DNA from: CAVPJW01 sp963705525
GTDB taxonomy: Bacteria > Acidobacteriota > Vicinamibacteria > Vicinamibacterales > CAVPJW01
NCBI GenBank assembly: GCA_963705525.1
Contig: CAVPJW010000002.1
Coordinates: 62,001 to 126,000, forward strand
Direction: 5' to 3'
Length of the DNA: 64,000 bases
Shown here: one piece after another, positions 1-9,506 of the stretch
Numbering within the stretch: position 1 is the stretch's first letter
Layout: the number at the start of each line of letters is the position of its first letter
The notes under the pieces: model-generated
Seen by the model: only the letters and a program-made list of their open reading frames with translations
The model's database searches: none
Told to the model about the DNA's origin: nothing
Program-made: the position numbers and the translations under genes

Positions 1-332
1 CTGTCGAGGGGGACAGCGGCAGGCCGCCTTCTGGCCCGTCGAACCTCGTCTCGAATGCGATTGATGAGAGCCTGGCGGAGATAGGCCTGGAACGACCACT
101 CGTGTTGAGGCTCGAAGACTTCGATTTGCTGAAGTGCTCCGACGAGGACTTCTTGGACGAGATCACCCGTATCGAGGGCACCGCGAGCGGCTTGAGGAAG
201 TCGCCCTCGTGCCCATCGATGAAGGCGAGGAAGATAGTACGCGCAGAGTCGATCTTGAGCTTCGCGATCGCCTGAGCGCGCGCGCAGCAGCAATTCAAAC
301 GACGATTCGTTGGCCGGCGGGACCGTAGACAC
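1..332 (-). CDS. ECF-type RNA polymerase sigma factor, N-terminal part (runs off left edge)
   Basis: Reading the minus strand gives an open frame that runs off the left edge. It begins near a GTG at 332 (another GTG is at 353) and encodes RARSGDREAQDRL, then RWARGRLPQ, then DTGDLVQEVLVGALQQ, then FQAYLRQALINRIRDEVRR. This is region 2 of an ECF-like sigma factor of the large subfamily common in Acidobacteriota and Planctomycetes; the DLVQE stretch is the core-binding and -10 recognition helix. Region 4 lies outside the window. It is divergent from the protease cluster at 831, so it may control that cluster (inference). The start codon is uncertain because neither GTG has a strong ribosome site. 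Confidence 0.8.
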   Translation of the reverse strand, partial: MSTVPPANESSFELLLRARSGDREAQDRLCAYYLPRLHRWARGRLPQAARGALDTGDLVQEVLVGALQQIEVFEPQHEWSFQAYLRQALINRIRDEVRRARRRPAAVPLD

Positions 333-830
333 GATCGCGACCTGGCGCCTCACTATCGGACGTCGAGATAATGACGGCCAGCGAGGCCATGCAATCGTCC
401 TGCTGGCCGAAAGGGTGCCTATCATATCCTCAATCCTTCGCGGCCGGGCCCAGGCCGCGCGCGGTCGCCCTATGTCGCTGGTTGATTCGGGGTCTTTGGT
501 TAGATTAACGACCGCTGCCACCTTTTCATACACTGCCTTGCCTTTGTTCCACCGCGACTGTACGATTCGCCGTCGGTCAGCGTTATCCCTGGTTAGACGT
601 CAGCTCTTCACGCGTCCTTGATGGGTGGGCCAGCCTCGTGCGCCGGGTTCTGAGGGTCAGCGCCGCTGGGTGTTCGCCTATGCTTCGGACTCAGCGTTAC
701 GTCGTTCCCTCCCGCCAAATCGGCTGAAACGCACGAGTTGTCCGCTTCGTTCGGTCGGATCTTGGCACGGTCTCTCGAAAATACGTGGAATAGCCAGCGG
801 CGACCGGTGGCCGCCGGCGGGAGGACAGTC
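333..830. other. Intergenic region between divergent sigma gene and protease cluster
   Basis: About 500 bases lie between the sigma gene start and the first protease. No open frame here looks like a gene in length or composition. It should hold the promoters of both divergent units, but I could not pick a convincing -35/-10 pair. A ribosome binding site (GGGAGGA, about 819-825) at its right end fixes the start of the next gene at 831. Confidence 0.5.
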
Positions 831-2099
831 ATGACGCGGCGTTCCGTTCTCACGGTCTTCGCGATCGGTTGCTTCCTGGTACCTTCCCGGATTGCTTGGG
901 GAGCGTGCGAGAAGCCGGAGAGGAAGGTTTGGACGGTGCTTGTCTACATGGTCGCTGATCACAAGCTCGACCCCTACGCGACTCGCGACATGATCGAGAT
1001 GCAAAAGGCGGGATTGGGCGATGACGTCAATATCGTCATCCAGATCGATAGAGCGTCGAGCAACCTCACCAAGCGGTACTTTGTCCGAAACGACCACGAT
1101 CTGAGGGCATGCGAAACACTTGTGGAGATGAATACGGGGAGCCCCAAAGCGCTGAAAGACTTCCTAGTCTGGGGCCGACACCAATTCGAGGCGAGTCACT
1201 ACATGATTGTGCTCTGGGGCCACGGCCTGGGCGTCGGATCCGGCTTTGTCGAAGACGACAAGCATCCAAAGAACCGATTGACGATCGTCGAACTTGATGA
1301 CGTGCTCGGCGATATCGTGAATGCCGACAAGACTAAGGTCGATGTGCTCGGATTCGATGCGTGTTTCATGGGCGCTGCAGAGATCGCCTTTCAGCTCAGG
1401 GATCAAGTTGCCGTGATGGTCGCGTCGGAAACGCTCTTTCCAGACGCGGGTTGGCCCTATAACACGATCCTCAAGGACCTCGTGGCGCGGCCGACGATGA
1501 CACCGCCCGAGCTTGGGCAGATGATCGTTGACAAAATCGATCGACGATATCGACACTCAGCGTCTGTGGCGATTTCGGCCCTCGATCTGAGCCAGGTCAC
1601 GGAACTGGTGTCGGAGACTAAGTCACTGGTCAAACACCTCAATAAGGCGATTGAGAAGAAGCCCAGCTTTGACGCGGTCAAAGCGGCCTTCGAGACGGCG
1701 GGGTGGTACGACGTCCGCGAGTTCATCGACTTTCGCGACCTCCTGCTACACCTCACGCTGCAGCAAGGGGCGCTCGCTCCGGAACTGATTGCTCAAGCGG
1801 GCACGTTGCGGGACCTGCTCGATCGCCGGCAGTCGCCGAGTCTCGTTATCGACCAACGGGCCGTGATGCAGGCGAATCCAATTCGCGCGTTTTGCGGGGA
1901 AGATCTCCAAGGGACGGGAGGACTCACGGTGTGGTTTCCGTTTCCCGACGTTCCGCCTTGTGCAAAGCGCGATCCCGACGACCAAGTCGGTCGGGTGCTC
2001 CTCAAGAGCTACCAGGCCCTGGATTGGGACAAGCAGATTCAGTGGACCGAGTTCATCGAGAGCTACAACAACGCTCGAAAGAAGTTTGGCGGGACATAA
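831..2099 (+). CDS. Secreted clostripain-like (C11) cysteine protease
   Basis: A 422-residue clostripain-family (C11, clan CD) peptidase, predicted to cut after basic residues as the family does. The frame is open further upstream, but ATG 831 is preferred: it follows GGGAGGA and starts a clear signal peptide (TRRS, hydrophobic core VLTVFAIGCFLV, cleavage near AWGA), so the enzyme should be exported. Family hallmarks are WTVLVYMVADHKLD near the mature N-terminus, the catalytic His in VLWGHGLG (His131) and the catalytic Cys in LGFDACFM (Cys178). Length suits a single-domain C11 enzyme. It is the first gene of the plus-strand protease cluster, and the TPR-CHAT gene follows within about 80 bases. 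Family assignment is firm; the substrate is unknown. Confidence 0.88.
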   Translation: MTRRSVLTVFAIGCFLVPSRIAWGACEKPERKVWTVLVYMVADHKLDPYATRDMIEMQKAGLGDDVNIVIQIDRASSNLTKRYFVRNDHDLRACETLVEMNTGSPKALKDFLVWGRHQFEASHYMIVLWGHGLGVGSGFVEDDKHPKNRLTIVELDDVLGDIVNADKTKVDVLGFDACFMGAAEIAFQLRDQVAVMVASETLFPDAGWPYNTILKDLVARPTMTPPELGQMIVDKIDRRYRHSASVAISALDLSQVTELVSETKSLVKHLNKAIEKKPSFDAVKAAFETAGWYDVREFIDFRDLLLHLTLQQGALAPELIAQAGTLRDLLDRRQSPSLVIDQRAVMQANPIRAFCGEDLQGTGGLTVWFPFPDVPPCAKRDPDDQVGRVLLKSYQALDWDKQIQWTEFIESYNNARKKFGGT

Positions 2100-2177
2100 T
2101 CGGTGAAGTGCGGCGAACACTTGTCGCCGACGCTCCCCAGTAGTTTGTATCGCTCGCGACCCGGAGGCTCGAGGCCG

Positions 2178-5100
2178 GTGGAACAACACACTCGTGCGAG
2201 CAGGATGGTCGTGGCTGCCGCCATCAGCGGAATTCTGGCCGCACAAAGTCCAGGTCTGTTCAGCTCAGCTCCGACGAGCATCCCAATGCTTTCGGTATTC
2301 GGATCGATCAACGCGGGCCGTTATGCTGACGCTGAAATGCACGCGAACGCAGTGCTCTCCGGAATTGACGTGGTACATGACTTGGGATCGCCCGAAGCGA
2401 TGCGGGCCGGTGATGTCTTGGTCAGGGCGCTGGTGCTCAACGGGAAGGCGGGTGCGCCTGCGACTCTGATCCGAGCTCAGCAGATCGTTGAACGAAAACA
2501 TACCCTCCTGGGTTCCAACAACCCGGAACTCGCACCAAGCCTGACCAATCTCGCCAACGTGCTGGCGTATACAGGCCAGTACGAGCGAGCGAATGCGCAT
2601 TACAACGAGGCCCTGCGCCTTCTGGAGGCTCTCCCGATTGCCACGAATATCGAGACCGCCCAGATCCTTGACGAATGGGGTCACACGATGTCGCAAGCGG
2701 GCCGATTCGACGAGGCAGAAAAGCTGCTCCGCCGCGCCTTGGGCCTTAAGGAACGTGGACTCGGGCCGAACGCCGTCGGCGTGGCGAGAACCTTAGGCTA
2801 CCTCGCGGCAATCAACCATGAGCGCGGTGAATATGCGGCGGCGGCTCCACTCGTCGACCGAGTGCTCACCATTCACGCGCGGAGGTTACCGCTAGATCAT
2901 CCAGAGCGAGCAGTGGGTCTCGATTTACTCGGCGAGCAGCGTTGGTTCGAGGGGAAACTGAAAGACTCTGCCGACGCCTATGCGCGCGCGGTGACGATCG
3001 CCCAACAAGCCCTCCAGCCACATCACCCGCTGATCGCCCTCTATCTGCGGCACGAGGCGAACGCTGAATCGACGCTCGGCAATACCAGAAAGGGTCGGGC
3101 GCTGCTTGAGCGAGCACTTCGCATCCGTGAGCAACAAGACGGGACGGATGACGCCGAGGGCGCGTGGCTGCTGAATGACTTGGGCGACACCCTGATGCTG
3201 TACGAAGGTGATTATGCCGGTGCCAGGATGTACTTCGACCGGGCCCTGTCCACGATCGAACGTCAGCTGGGCCACGATCACGTGAACGCGGCAACGGTCA
3301 TACACAACTTAGCCATACTTTCGGCGCACGTTGGCGACTACCTTGAAGCGCACCGGCTGCAGGAGAGAGCTATCGCAATTTGGTCGCACCGCCTGGGCGC
3401 AGAGCATCCGTTCGTCGCGCTTGCGCTCGACGCCCTGGCTGAAGTGCTCACTGAACAGGGACGCCCTGACGAGGCGTTACCGCTGTATACGCGCGCGCTG
3501 GCGATCCGGGAACGGACGCTGGGGCTGGACCATGTTGATGTCGCCTGGACATTGACCAATCTCGCGCGGGCCATGGAGCAGATGGGACGATTCTCGGACG
3601 CGCAACGCTTGACCGACCGAGCTCTCCAAATTTGGCGGCGTGCAGAAACGCCAGACAATCCACACTACTCCGAAACGTTGATGCTGACGGCGCGGCTGCA
3701 GGCGAATCAGGGCCTGTGGCCACAAGCGCGTCAGAACTTTGAGCAGGCCTGGCAAGCGCGCCAACGCCTGTTCGGCCCGACGCATCCGGAGGTTGCCGAG
3801 GCCCGCGCGGGGTTGGCTGCCGTGCTGTTCGACTCGGGCGAGATCGCGGCAGCCTATCGTCAGGCGCTCGAGGTGGAGGTGATCGGTCGGGAACACTTGC
3901 GTCTCACCGTGCCGTACCTCGCGGAGCGCTCCGCGCTCGGCTATGCGGCCAGGCGACCGGCTGGCCTGGACCTGGCCCTTTCCATACTGGTGGCCACGGG
4001 CACGACACATGGGGCACAGGTCTCTGACGCATTTGGTGCCCTCATGCAGTCCAGAGGAATCGTGCTCGACGAGATGGCGGCTCGCCAAGGCCTCGATTTC
4101 GATCAGGCTTCACCGAATCTTCGATCGCTACGCCTGGCTCTGGTCTCGGCACGACAACGCTTCGCCAACCTTGTCGTGCGTGGACCGACCGACCTGCCGA
4201 CCGATCAGTTCATCCAGATTATCGATGAGGCACGCCGTGAAGAAGAACAGGCGGAGCAAGCGTTGGCCGAACAGAGCACCGAATTCAGAAGCCAGCTTGC
4301 GCGCTCGCGCGTTGACCTGCCTGCTGTTCGTTCTGCACTTCCCGACGGAACAGCGCTGGTGTCCTTCGTTCGGTTTGAGCTGCGTTCTCGAACAGTCGCT
4401 GGGGACGGACGACGTGGAGCGGATTCGCCATATCGACTGCCTCCAATCACGCCCGCCTATCTGGCGTTTGTCCTCACATCGCGCCATGCCGAACCCATCG
4501 TGGTCTCGTTGGGACAGGCCGCCTCGATTGAAGCGCTCGTAACCCGGTGGCGGGCAGAGATGGAAGCCGGATGGAATGGTCCGTCGCACGCTTCGGATGT
4601 TTCGACGGCGGGGCCGGACGCTGGCGAGGCTCTCCGGCGCGCCATCTGGGACCCTTTGACGATCGACTCGCACAGTGTCCGCCGTGTTTTCATCGTCCCC
4701 GACGGTGCACTGAATCTCGTCAGCCTGGCGGCGTTACCCGCTGGAACGTCCCGTTACCTGGTCGAACAAGGTCCCACGATCCATTACTTGTCGACTGAGC
4801 GCGACCTCCTTCGGGTCCAAACTCACGGGCAGAAAGGGCGTGGGCTTCTTGCGTTGGGCGGCCCCTCGTTCGACCAGCGCCCCGAGCCTCGGGAACACTC
4901 CATCAGTGGAGCCCTTGACGGGCGCGGCAGTGGTGGGGTCGAAGGTCCGCACGATCCAATTGGCGCCGTAATCGTGGCCGGTGTAGAGACGCCCCGTCCG
5001 GCGGGTCGCTCATCAACGGTCACGTGTGGCAGTTTTCAGTCACTCCGATTTCGGCCGCTGCCCGCCGCACTTCGGGAAGTCCAGGAACTCGGTCGCTTGT

Positions 5101-5813
5101 GGACTAGTGTGGATGTGTCCAACCAGGAGGTCAGCACAGCGGCGGCGATCCGCGGAGGCTTGGCCCGACGCGCCTCTGACCCGCCGATACGGGAAGCAGC
5201 CCAAGTGCTCACGGGCCCCCTCGCCAGCGAAGCGGCGTTCAAACTTCAAGCGCCGACACATCGAGTGTTGCATCTCGCGACGCATGGGTTCTTTCTGGGA
5301 GGAGCCTGCACGTCCGCATTCCCGAACACGCGAGCCGTTGGAGGACTGTCGATCGGTACACCCGTGCTCGCGGGAGAGAATCCGTTGCTCTTGAGCGGAC
5401 TCGCATTCGCTGGCGCAAACCAGCGTGCGACGGCTCGACCCGACGACGACGACGGCATCCTGACCGCAGAAGAAGTGTCCGCTCTGGACCTTGAAGGCGT
5501 CGAATGGGCCGTGCTCTCTGCATGTGATACCGGCGTTGGCGAGGTGAGGGCGGGCGAAGGCGTGTTCGGCCTGAGGCGGGCCTTTCAGATTGCCGGCGCT
5601 CAGACGGTCATCATGAGTCTCTGGTCGGTCGAGGATCGATCGGCTGGACGGTGGATGCGCGCTTTGTACGAGGCACGGCTGCGCCAGGGCCTCGATACCG
5701 CAGATGCGGTGCGGAAAGCGAGCTTGACGGTCTTGCGAGAGCGGCGAGCCCGCGGTGAGGGCGTCCACCCCTTCTTTTGGGGAGGCTTTGTTGCCGCAGG
5801 CGATTGGCGGTGA
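2178..5813 (+). CDS. TPR-CHAT protein (caspase-like protease with tetratricopeptide repeats)
   Basis: Large protein of about 1211 residues. The frame is open from a GTG at 2103, but GTG 2178 is favoured: GGAGG lies ten bases upstream, and the first 30 residues then form a signal-like segment (MVVAAAISGILAAQ). Residues about 30-620 are repeated TPR units of the kinesin-light-chain type (A..L..LA...GDY..A), spaced about 42 residues. The C-terminal 300 residues are a CHAT domain with catalytic His in HLATHGFF (about 1036) and catalytic Cys in LSACDTG (about 1116), followed by GLRRAFQIAGAQTVIMSLW. CHAT is in the same protease clan as the C11 enzymes on either side. TPR-CHAT proteins act as triggered proteases, as in Craspase; the trigger here is unknown. 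Confidence 0.88.
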   Translation: MEQHTRASRMVVAAAISGILAAQSPGLFSSAPTSIPMLSVFGSINAGRYADAEMHANAVLSGIDVVHDLGSPEAMRAGDVLVRALVLNGKAGAPATLIRAQQIVERKHTLLGSNNPELAPSLTNLANVLAYTGQYERANAHYNEALRLLEALPIATNIETAQILDEWGHTMSQAGRFDEAEKLLRRALGLKERGLGPNAVGVARTLGYLAAINHERGEYAAAAPLVDRVLTIHARRLPLDHPERAVGLDLLGEQRWFEGKLKDSADAYARAVTIAQQALQPHHPLIALYLRHEANAESTLGNTRKGRALLERALRIREQQDGTDDAEGAWLLNDLGDTLMLYEGDYAGARMYFDRALSTIERQLGHDHVNAATVIHNLAILSAHVGDYLEAHRLQERAIAIWSHRLGAEHPFVALALDALAEVLTEQGRPDEALPLYTRALAIRERTLGLDHVDVAWTLTNLARAMEQMGRFSDAQRLTDRALQIWRRAETPDNPHYSETLMLTARLQANQGLWPQARQNFEQAWQARQRLFGPTHPEVAEARAGLAAVLFDSGEIAAAYRQALEVEVIGREHLRLTVPYLAERSALGYAARRPAGLDLALSILVATGTTHGAQVSDAFGALMQSRGIVLDEMAARQGLDFDQASPNLRSLRLALVSARQRFANLVVRGPTDLPTDQFIQIIDEARREEEQAEQALAEQSTEFRSQLARSRVDLPAVRSALPDGTALVSFVRFELRSRTVAGDGRRGADSPYRLPPITPAYLAFVLTSRHAEPIVVSLGQAASIEALVTRWRAEMEAGWNGPSHASDVSTAGPDAGEALRRAIWDPLTIDSHSVRRVFIVPDGALNLVSLAALPAGTSRYLVEQGPTIHYLSTERDLLRVQTHGQKGRGLLALGGPSFDQRPEPREHSISGALDGRGSGGVEGPHDPIGAVIVAGVETPRPAGRSSTVTCGSFQSLRFRPLPAALREVQELGRLWTSVDVSNQEVSTAAAIRGGLARRASDPPIREAAQVLTGPLASEAAFKLQAPTHRVLHLATHGFFLGGACTSAFPNTRAVGGLSIGTPVLAGENPLLLSGLAFAGANQRATARPDDDDGILTAEEVSALDLEGVEWAVLSACDTGVGEVRAGEGVFGLRRAFQIAGAQTVIMSLWSVEDRSAGRWMRALYEARLRQGLDTADAVRKASLTVLRERRARGEGVHPFFWGGFVAAGDWR

Positions 5814-5908
5814 GCTGAGCCGATACCATCGCGTCGAGGCGGTTGTGACAGGGTCCTCGTGACATTGCCAATGTTTTCGCTGGTAGGGTGCCTAACGGGA
5901 GGTCGGGA

Positions 5909-6862
5909 GTGACGTCCTTCTGTCGTTCTTGCCGCGCGTTTCCGCTTGCCGGAATCTTGCTCGTATGGGCGAACGACGCGTCGGCACAAACCGTTGTTGT
6001 TGAGCGCAATGTCAATCTGAGGTCCGATCCGTCCACGGATCAACCGCCGCTCGAGCTGCTGATGCCACCGACCGAGTTGACGTTGCTGGCGCTACCGAAA
6101 GTTAGTGGTTATTACCACGTCCGAACATCCGACGGCCAAGACGGGTGGGTGTGGGGACGCAACGTCAGTCTTGAGGACTCCCACGAACCCATCGTCGACG
6201 TCTCGACCGCCGCGATGACTGAAGGTAACTTCTCACCCGCTTGGGCGAAACCCCCGCCAAACACGACGCAGTTTACGGGGCCCAGTGGGACTTGTGGGCC
6301 CACGGGAGACGGCGGCGATCGGCCAACGAACCGCTTGAAGAATCGGACTGACGTGCCGACGGTCTACCACGACGTGTCGTTTACGGCCCTTGCCAGTCTT
6401 CCGTACCCGGTCGCACCGAAGCACCGCGCCGACTGGTCGGCCGATCAATTGGATGAGATCGAACCACACGAAGGCCGAGCGGTGCGGGTTTCAGGCTATC
6501 TCGTCGCACTCAAGCCGCAGACGGGCGGGACAGGTGAGTCGACGAACTGTCATTTCACCAAAGCTGCTGAAGTGGACTGGCACGTCGCCTTGGTGGAAGA
6601 CCCAGGCGACGGCGAAAAGGAGGCAGTCGTGATCGAGACGACGCCTCGCGTCCGTCGGAAGCATCCCAAGTGGACGAAGAAGGCGCTTGATCCGTGGGTC
6701 GATACGGGTCTGCCCGTACGTATCAGTGGCTGGACGATGCTTGATCCGGAACATCGCAATCATCTCGGAAAATACCGGTCAACGCTCTGGGAGATTCATC
6801 CCATTACGGAGATCGAAGTCTTCCGAAACAACAAGTGGGTTGATCTGGACGAGCTGCCCTGA
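5909..6862 (+). CDS. Secreted protein with SH3b domain and OB-like C-terminal domain
   Basis: 317 residues. The frame extends to a GTG at 5888, but GTG 5909 follows GGGAGG with ideal spacing and starts a signal peptide (core FPLAGILLVWA, cleavage near ASAQ). Residues about 35-95 are a bacterial SH3 domain: ERNVNLRSDPS, then YYHVRTSDGQDGWVWGRNV. After a low-complexity linker, residues about 150-317 form a second domain (RAVRVSGYLVALK, NCH, DWHVALVED, VRISGWTMLDPEH, TLWEIHPITEIEV). I recognise this as a recurring OB-fold-like domain in secreted proteins but cannot name it. SH3b domains usually bind peptidoglycan or proline-rich ligands, so a scaffold or delivery role beside the proteases is plausible (inference). 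Confidence 0.75.
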   Translation: MTSFCRSCRAFPLAGILLVWANDASAQTVVVERNVNLRSDPSTDQPPLELLMPPTELTLLALPKVSGYYHVRTSDGQDGWVWGRNVSLEDSHEPIVDVSTAAMTEGNFSPAWAKPPPNTTQFTGPSGTCGPTGDGGDRPTNRLKNRTDVPTVYHDVSFTALASLPYPVAPKHRADWSADQLDEIEPHEGRAVRVSGYLVALKPQTGGTGESTNCHFTKAAEVDWHVALVEDPGDGEKEAVVIETTPRVRRKHPKWTKKALDPWVDTGLPVRISGWTMLDPEHRNHLGKYRSTLWEIHPITEIEVFRNNKWVDLDELP

Positions 6863-6950
6863 TGCCATTTTGCCAGCGAGCACAGTTGCGGTCGCGTTCA
6901 TGTCGTTACTCGAAAATTCGGGGAGATCCCGACCGCAAGGACGTGAAAAC

Positions 6951-8133
6951 ATGCCCAAAGACTGGACCGTAATTGTTTATATGGGCGCGGACGACCCGGA
7001 CGACGCGGAATTGGTGGCGTCGGCGTTTCAGGACCTCGAAGAGATGCGCAAGGCCGGATCGAGCCCTCGCATCAACATTGCGGTTCAGATGGATCTTCCG
7101 CTGTTTTCACCAGTGCGGTTCTTGATCAACGAAGATGGCACTATGGCCACTGACCGGGGCCGCAAGCTTGGTCGCCTGCGCGAATCGAGCACAGGTAGAG
7201 GTCGGACCTTGTCGGCGTTTCTTGAGTGGGCCCGGAATGTGGTTCCCGCAGGCCACTACCTGCTGGTCCTTTGGGGACATGGGCTGGGTGTCGGATTCGA
7301 GGTCAAAGAGACGTCCTCCAACGCCGACGTGACTGTACGACGCGGACGACGGGCTGACGATCCCGGAGTTGGCCTCAGCGCTGCGACGGTTCAAGGTCAT
7401 CAACGGACGTCCGATTGATATCCTCGGCTTCGATTCCTGTTACATGTCGGCAGTCGAGGTAGGCTACCAGAATCGCAACCTCGTTGATTTCGTCGTTGGC
7501 ACGCAGGTCACGATGCCGTTTGAGGGGTGGCCTTACGAGCCGATCCTCAAGTCGCTCCGTGCCCACCCAGAGAGAACACCCGCATCGCTGGCAAGAGCGA
7601 TCGCGAGGAAAGTCGTCAAATCGTACCGCGTCGAGACCGTCACCCAGACCGTCTTACGTCCCGCGGCGGCGGACGGAGTCAGCGCGGCCCTTCGTGAGCT
7701 TGCGTGCGCGCTCGATGACGCGACGCACGACCCCAGGGAGATTCGCGCGATTCAGAGGGCGTTCACAAGGACGAAATATCTCAAGGCGCGCCAGTTTCTG
7801 GATCTCCGGGATCTGTGCCGGCGGATTGCGAGTTCCAGCACCGATTCTCGAGTGAAGGGGCTGGCGCGCTCAGCGGCGGCGACTCTTGAACCCCGACCGA
7901 AGGCGTTTGTGGTCGAACACCACACGCGCGGGCCACAAAGCCGAGGCCTCAATGGAGTGAGCATTTATGTCCGTTGGGTCAGGGCGAAACGCGGGGATGA
8001 ACGAGTCGTCCTCGCGCGGCCAGACTATATGCGACTCTCTTTCGTGCGGACCACTCGCTGGCAACAGTTCAACGATTGGTTCATCCGTCGTCTAAGGGCC
8101 CTTCACGCCAGGCCATCCATGACGCGAGAGTAG
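6951..8133 (+). pseudogene. Second clostripain-like protease, split by a frameshift
   Basis: A second C11 peptidase, about 393 residues if rejoined, with no signal peptide (MPKDWTVIVYMGADD), so probably cytoplasmic. The ATG at 6951 follows AAGGA. The first frame carries the catalytic His (LVLWGHGLG, His110) and ends at 7418. The catalytic Cys (LGFDSCYM, codon at 7438) is in the +1 frame, 7369-8133. Reading back, the second frame gives LYDADDGLTIPELASAL, which continues the first frame's NADV, so the break lies at about 7324-7335 and equals one extra base. Neither half alone has both catalytic residues. It could be a decayed gene, an assembly error or, less likely, a programmed +1 shift; no slippery site is evident. 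Confidence 0.8.
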
Positions 8134-8144
8134 GCTGCCAGCTG

Positions 8145-8651
8145 ATGCCTTTTCTTCGTTTGCATCTGAGGACGCTGGTCGAGCCGGACGTGCCGACGAA
8201 AGAACTCCTCAGTTCGGCGAAAGCCGTGTTCAAGCAGGCTGGGTTGTCGGTCGATGTGATGTCCCAGCGTGTTCTCGCCGCGCCCACACTCGAGCACGTG
8301 ACCGTGCGCAACGATTGCAAGGGCAACAGTGTGACGATCGCGCAGCGCGAGCTATTCAATCTGGCGAACGACGTGGACCCTGGGGACATCGTGGTCTTCT
8401 TTGTGCGCACGACAATCAGGGCGACAAATGGCTGCGCGCAGCACCCTGAGGACAGGGTGGGGGCGATTGTGGCACAAGCCTGTACCCGATGGACGCTCGC
8501 CCATGAGGTCGGTCATTTGCTCGGCCTCACGCACGTCGACATCGCGACACGACTCATGTTCAAGAGCACGAGCCAGATCCAGGGCAGTCCGCTGCTCGCG
8601 GACGCTGAGATTGCGAAGCTCTTATCGAGCCCGCTCGTGCGGGAGAAATAA
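8145..8651 (+). CDS. Small metzincin-type zinc metalloprotease
   Basis: 168 residues from ATG 8145; the frame is open from 8076, but that would overlap the preceding gene. Residues 120-130 read HEVGHLLGLTH, the HExxHxxGxxH zinc site of metzincins, with a Met-turn candidate in TRLMFKS just after. The first half resembles the N-terminal strand-helix scaffold of small archaemetzincin or reprolysin-like domains, but I cannot assign a subfamily. There is no signal peptide. It follows the second C11 gene by 11 bases and precedes the HEAT-like gene by 5 bases, so the three are probably co-transcribed. It adds a zinc protease to a cluster otherwise made of cysteine proteases. Confidence 0.75.
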   Translation: MPFLRLHLRTLVEPDVPTKELLSSAKAVFKQAGLSVDVMSQRVLAAPTLEHVTVRNDCKGNSVTIAQRELFNLANDVDPGDIVVFFVRTTIRATNGCAQHPEDRVGAIVAQACTRWTLAHEVGHLLGLTHVDIATRLMFKSTSQIQGSPLLADAEIAKLLSSPLVREK

Positions 8652-8656
8652 CATCT

Positions 8657-9121
8657 ATGCCGCTGACGCTGGGTATCGTTCGAGACGCCCTGGAGGCAGA
8701 GGAACCGGACTATGCCATGCTCGCCGTGGACTTCGGACCGCCCGCATTACCCCACCTCGAGCAGTTGACCAGGTCTCCTGATATTCGAATCGCCGCGAAA
8801 GCGGTCTATCTGGCCGCCATGATCGCCGGCCCGCTTTCAGCGTCTATCCTGCAAACAGCAGCTCAATTGAGTGATCCTCGGATGAGGATCGCCGCAACCG
8901 CTGCCGCCATAGACCTTGGCGCGCCAGCCGCGCGCGAGATCTGGAAGCTACTCCTCACTGATCCCGATCCTGGAGTCAAGAGGCTGGTCCTTACCTCGGT
9001 TGCCGCTGACCGCAACATATCAATGCTGATTCCGGTTGCGAAGGCCTTCATCAGAGCGCCGATTAAAACCCTTCGCGGCATTTCACACGGTCTGAGGAAA
9101 CGATCGGAAGATGACAATTGA
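8657..9121 (+). CDS. HEAT-repeat-like helical protein
   Basis: 154 residues of alternating amphipathic helices with repeating units such as DIRIAAKAVYLAAMI, DPRMRIAATAAAIDL and DPGVKRLVLTSVAA at about 30-residue spacing, typical of HEAT or PBS-lyase repeats that form protein-binding solenoids. No catalytic motif is visible. The ATG at 8657 lies 5 bases after the metzincin stop, and GGGAGAA upstream can serve as ribosome site. From position, it may be an adaptor or inhibitor for the neighbouring protease (inference). Confidence 0.65.
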   Translation: MPLTLGIVRDALEAEEPDYAMLAVDFGPPALPHLEQLTRSPDIRIAAKAVYLAAMIAGPLSASILQTAAQLSDPRMRIAATAAAIDLGAPAAREIWKLLLTDPDPGVKRLVLTSVAADRNISMLIPVAKAFIRAPIKTLRGISHGLRKRSEDDN

Positions 9122-9182
9122 GGCCGTTGGACACATCTAAGAACTACCGGCAAGCGGCACCCTCGGAAAGCTAGAAGCCAAC

Positions 9183-9506
9183 ATGGCCAAGAGATCTGCT
9201 GTATCGACAAGGCGGAAAATCAACGTGAAAGTCACCGGCGGCATTCGGCGTGCCTCGATCAACATTGATGCAGTGCCAATTCCACTGCGCCCTACTGCAG
9301 ACGGCTTCAGCGGTTCGGAGACTGTCACCCTGGAGCCGCCGGCGATCACCGCAGTATGGACTGTCAAGGGAGGCCGCAATGCCGATTTCGATTTCGAGGT
9401 TACGATCAACGACACCATTCAGTCGATCAAGGGCATTCTCAAGAATGAAGGGGTCAAGTCTGGTGAAAAGAACTGGACCTTTGACGACTTCGAGCTCAAC
9501 GACTAA
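9183..9506 (+). CDS. Hypothetical protein, 107 residues
   Basis: Unrecognised small protein. A basic N-terminus (AKRSAVSTRRK) is followed by alternating beta-prone segments (INVKVTGGI, SETVTLEPPAITAVWTVKG, DFDFEVTINDTIQSIKGIL) that suggest a small beta sandwich. No signal peptide or membrane segment. The ATG at 9183 has GGAAAG about 12 bases upstream. Its end overlaps the proposed TTG start of the next gene by 26 bases, which would couple the two. It shares the plus-strand direction of the protease cluster. Confidence 0.5.
   Translation: MAKRSAVSTRRKINVKVTGGIRRASINIDAVPIPLRPTADGFSGSETVTLEPPAITAVWTVKGGRNADFDFEVTINDTIQSIKGILKNEGVKSGEKNWTFDDFELND

Noticed and set aside
7320..7340. Programmed +1 frameshift in the second clostripain
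   Set aside because: No slippery codon pair, stop codon or Shine-Dalgarno-like stimulator at the site; decay or sequencing error is simpler.
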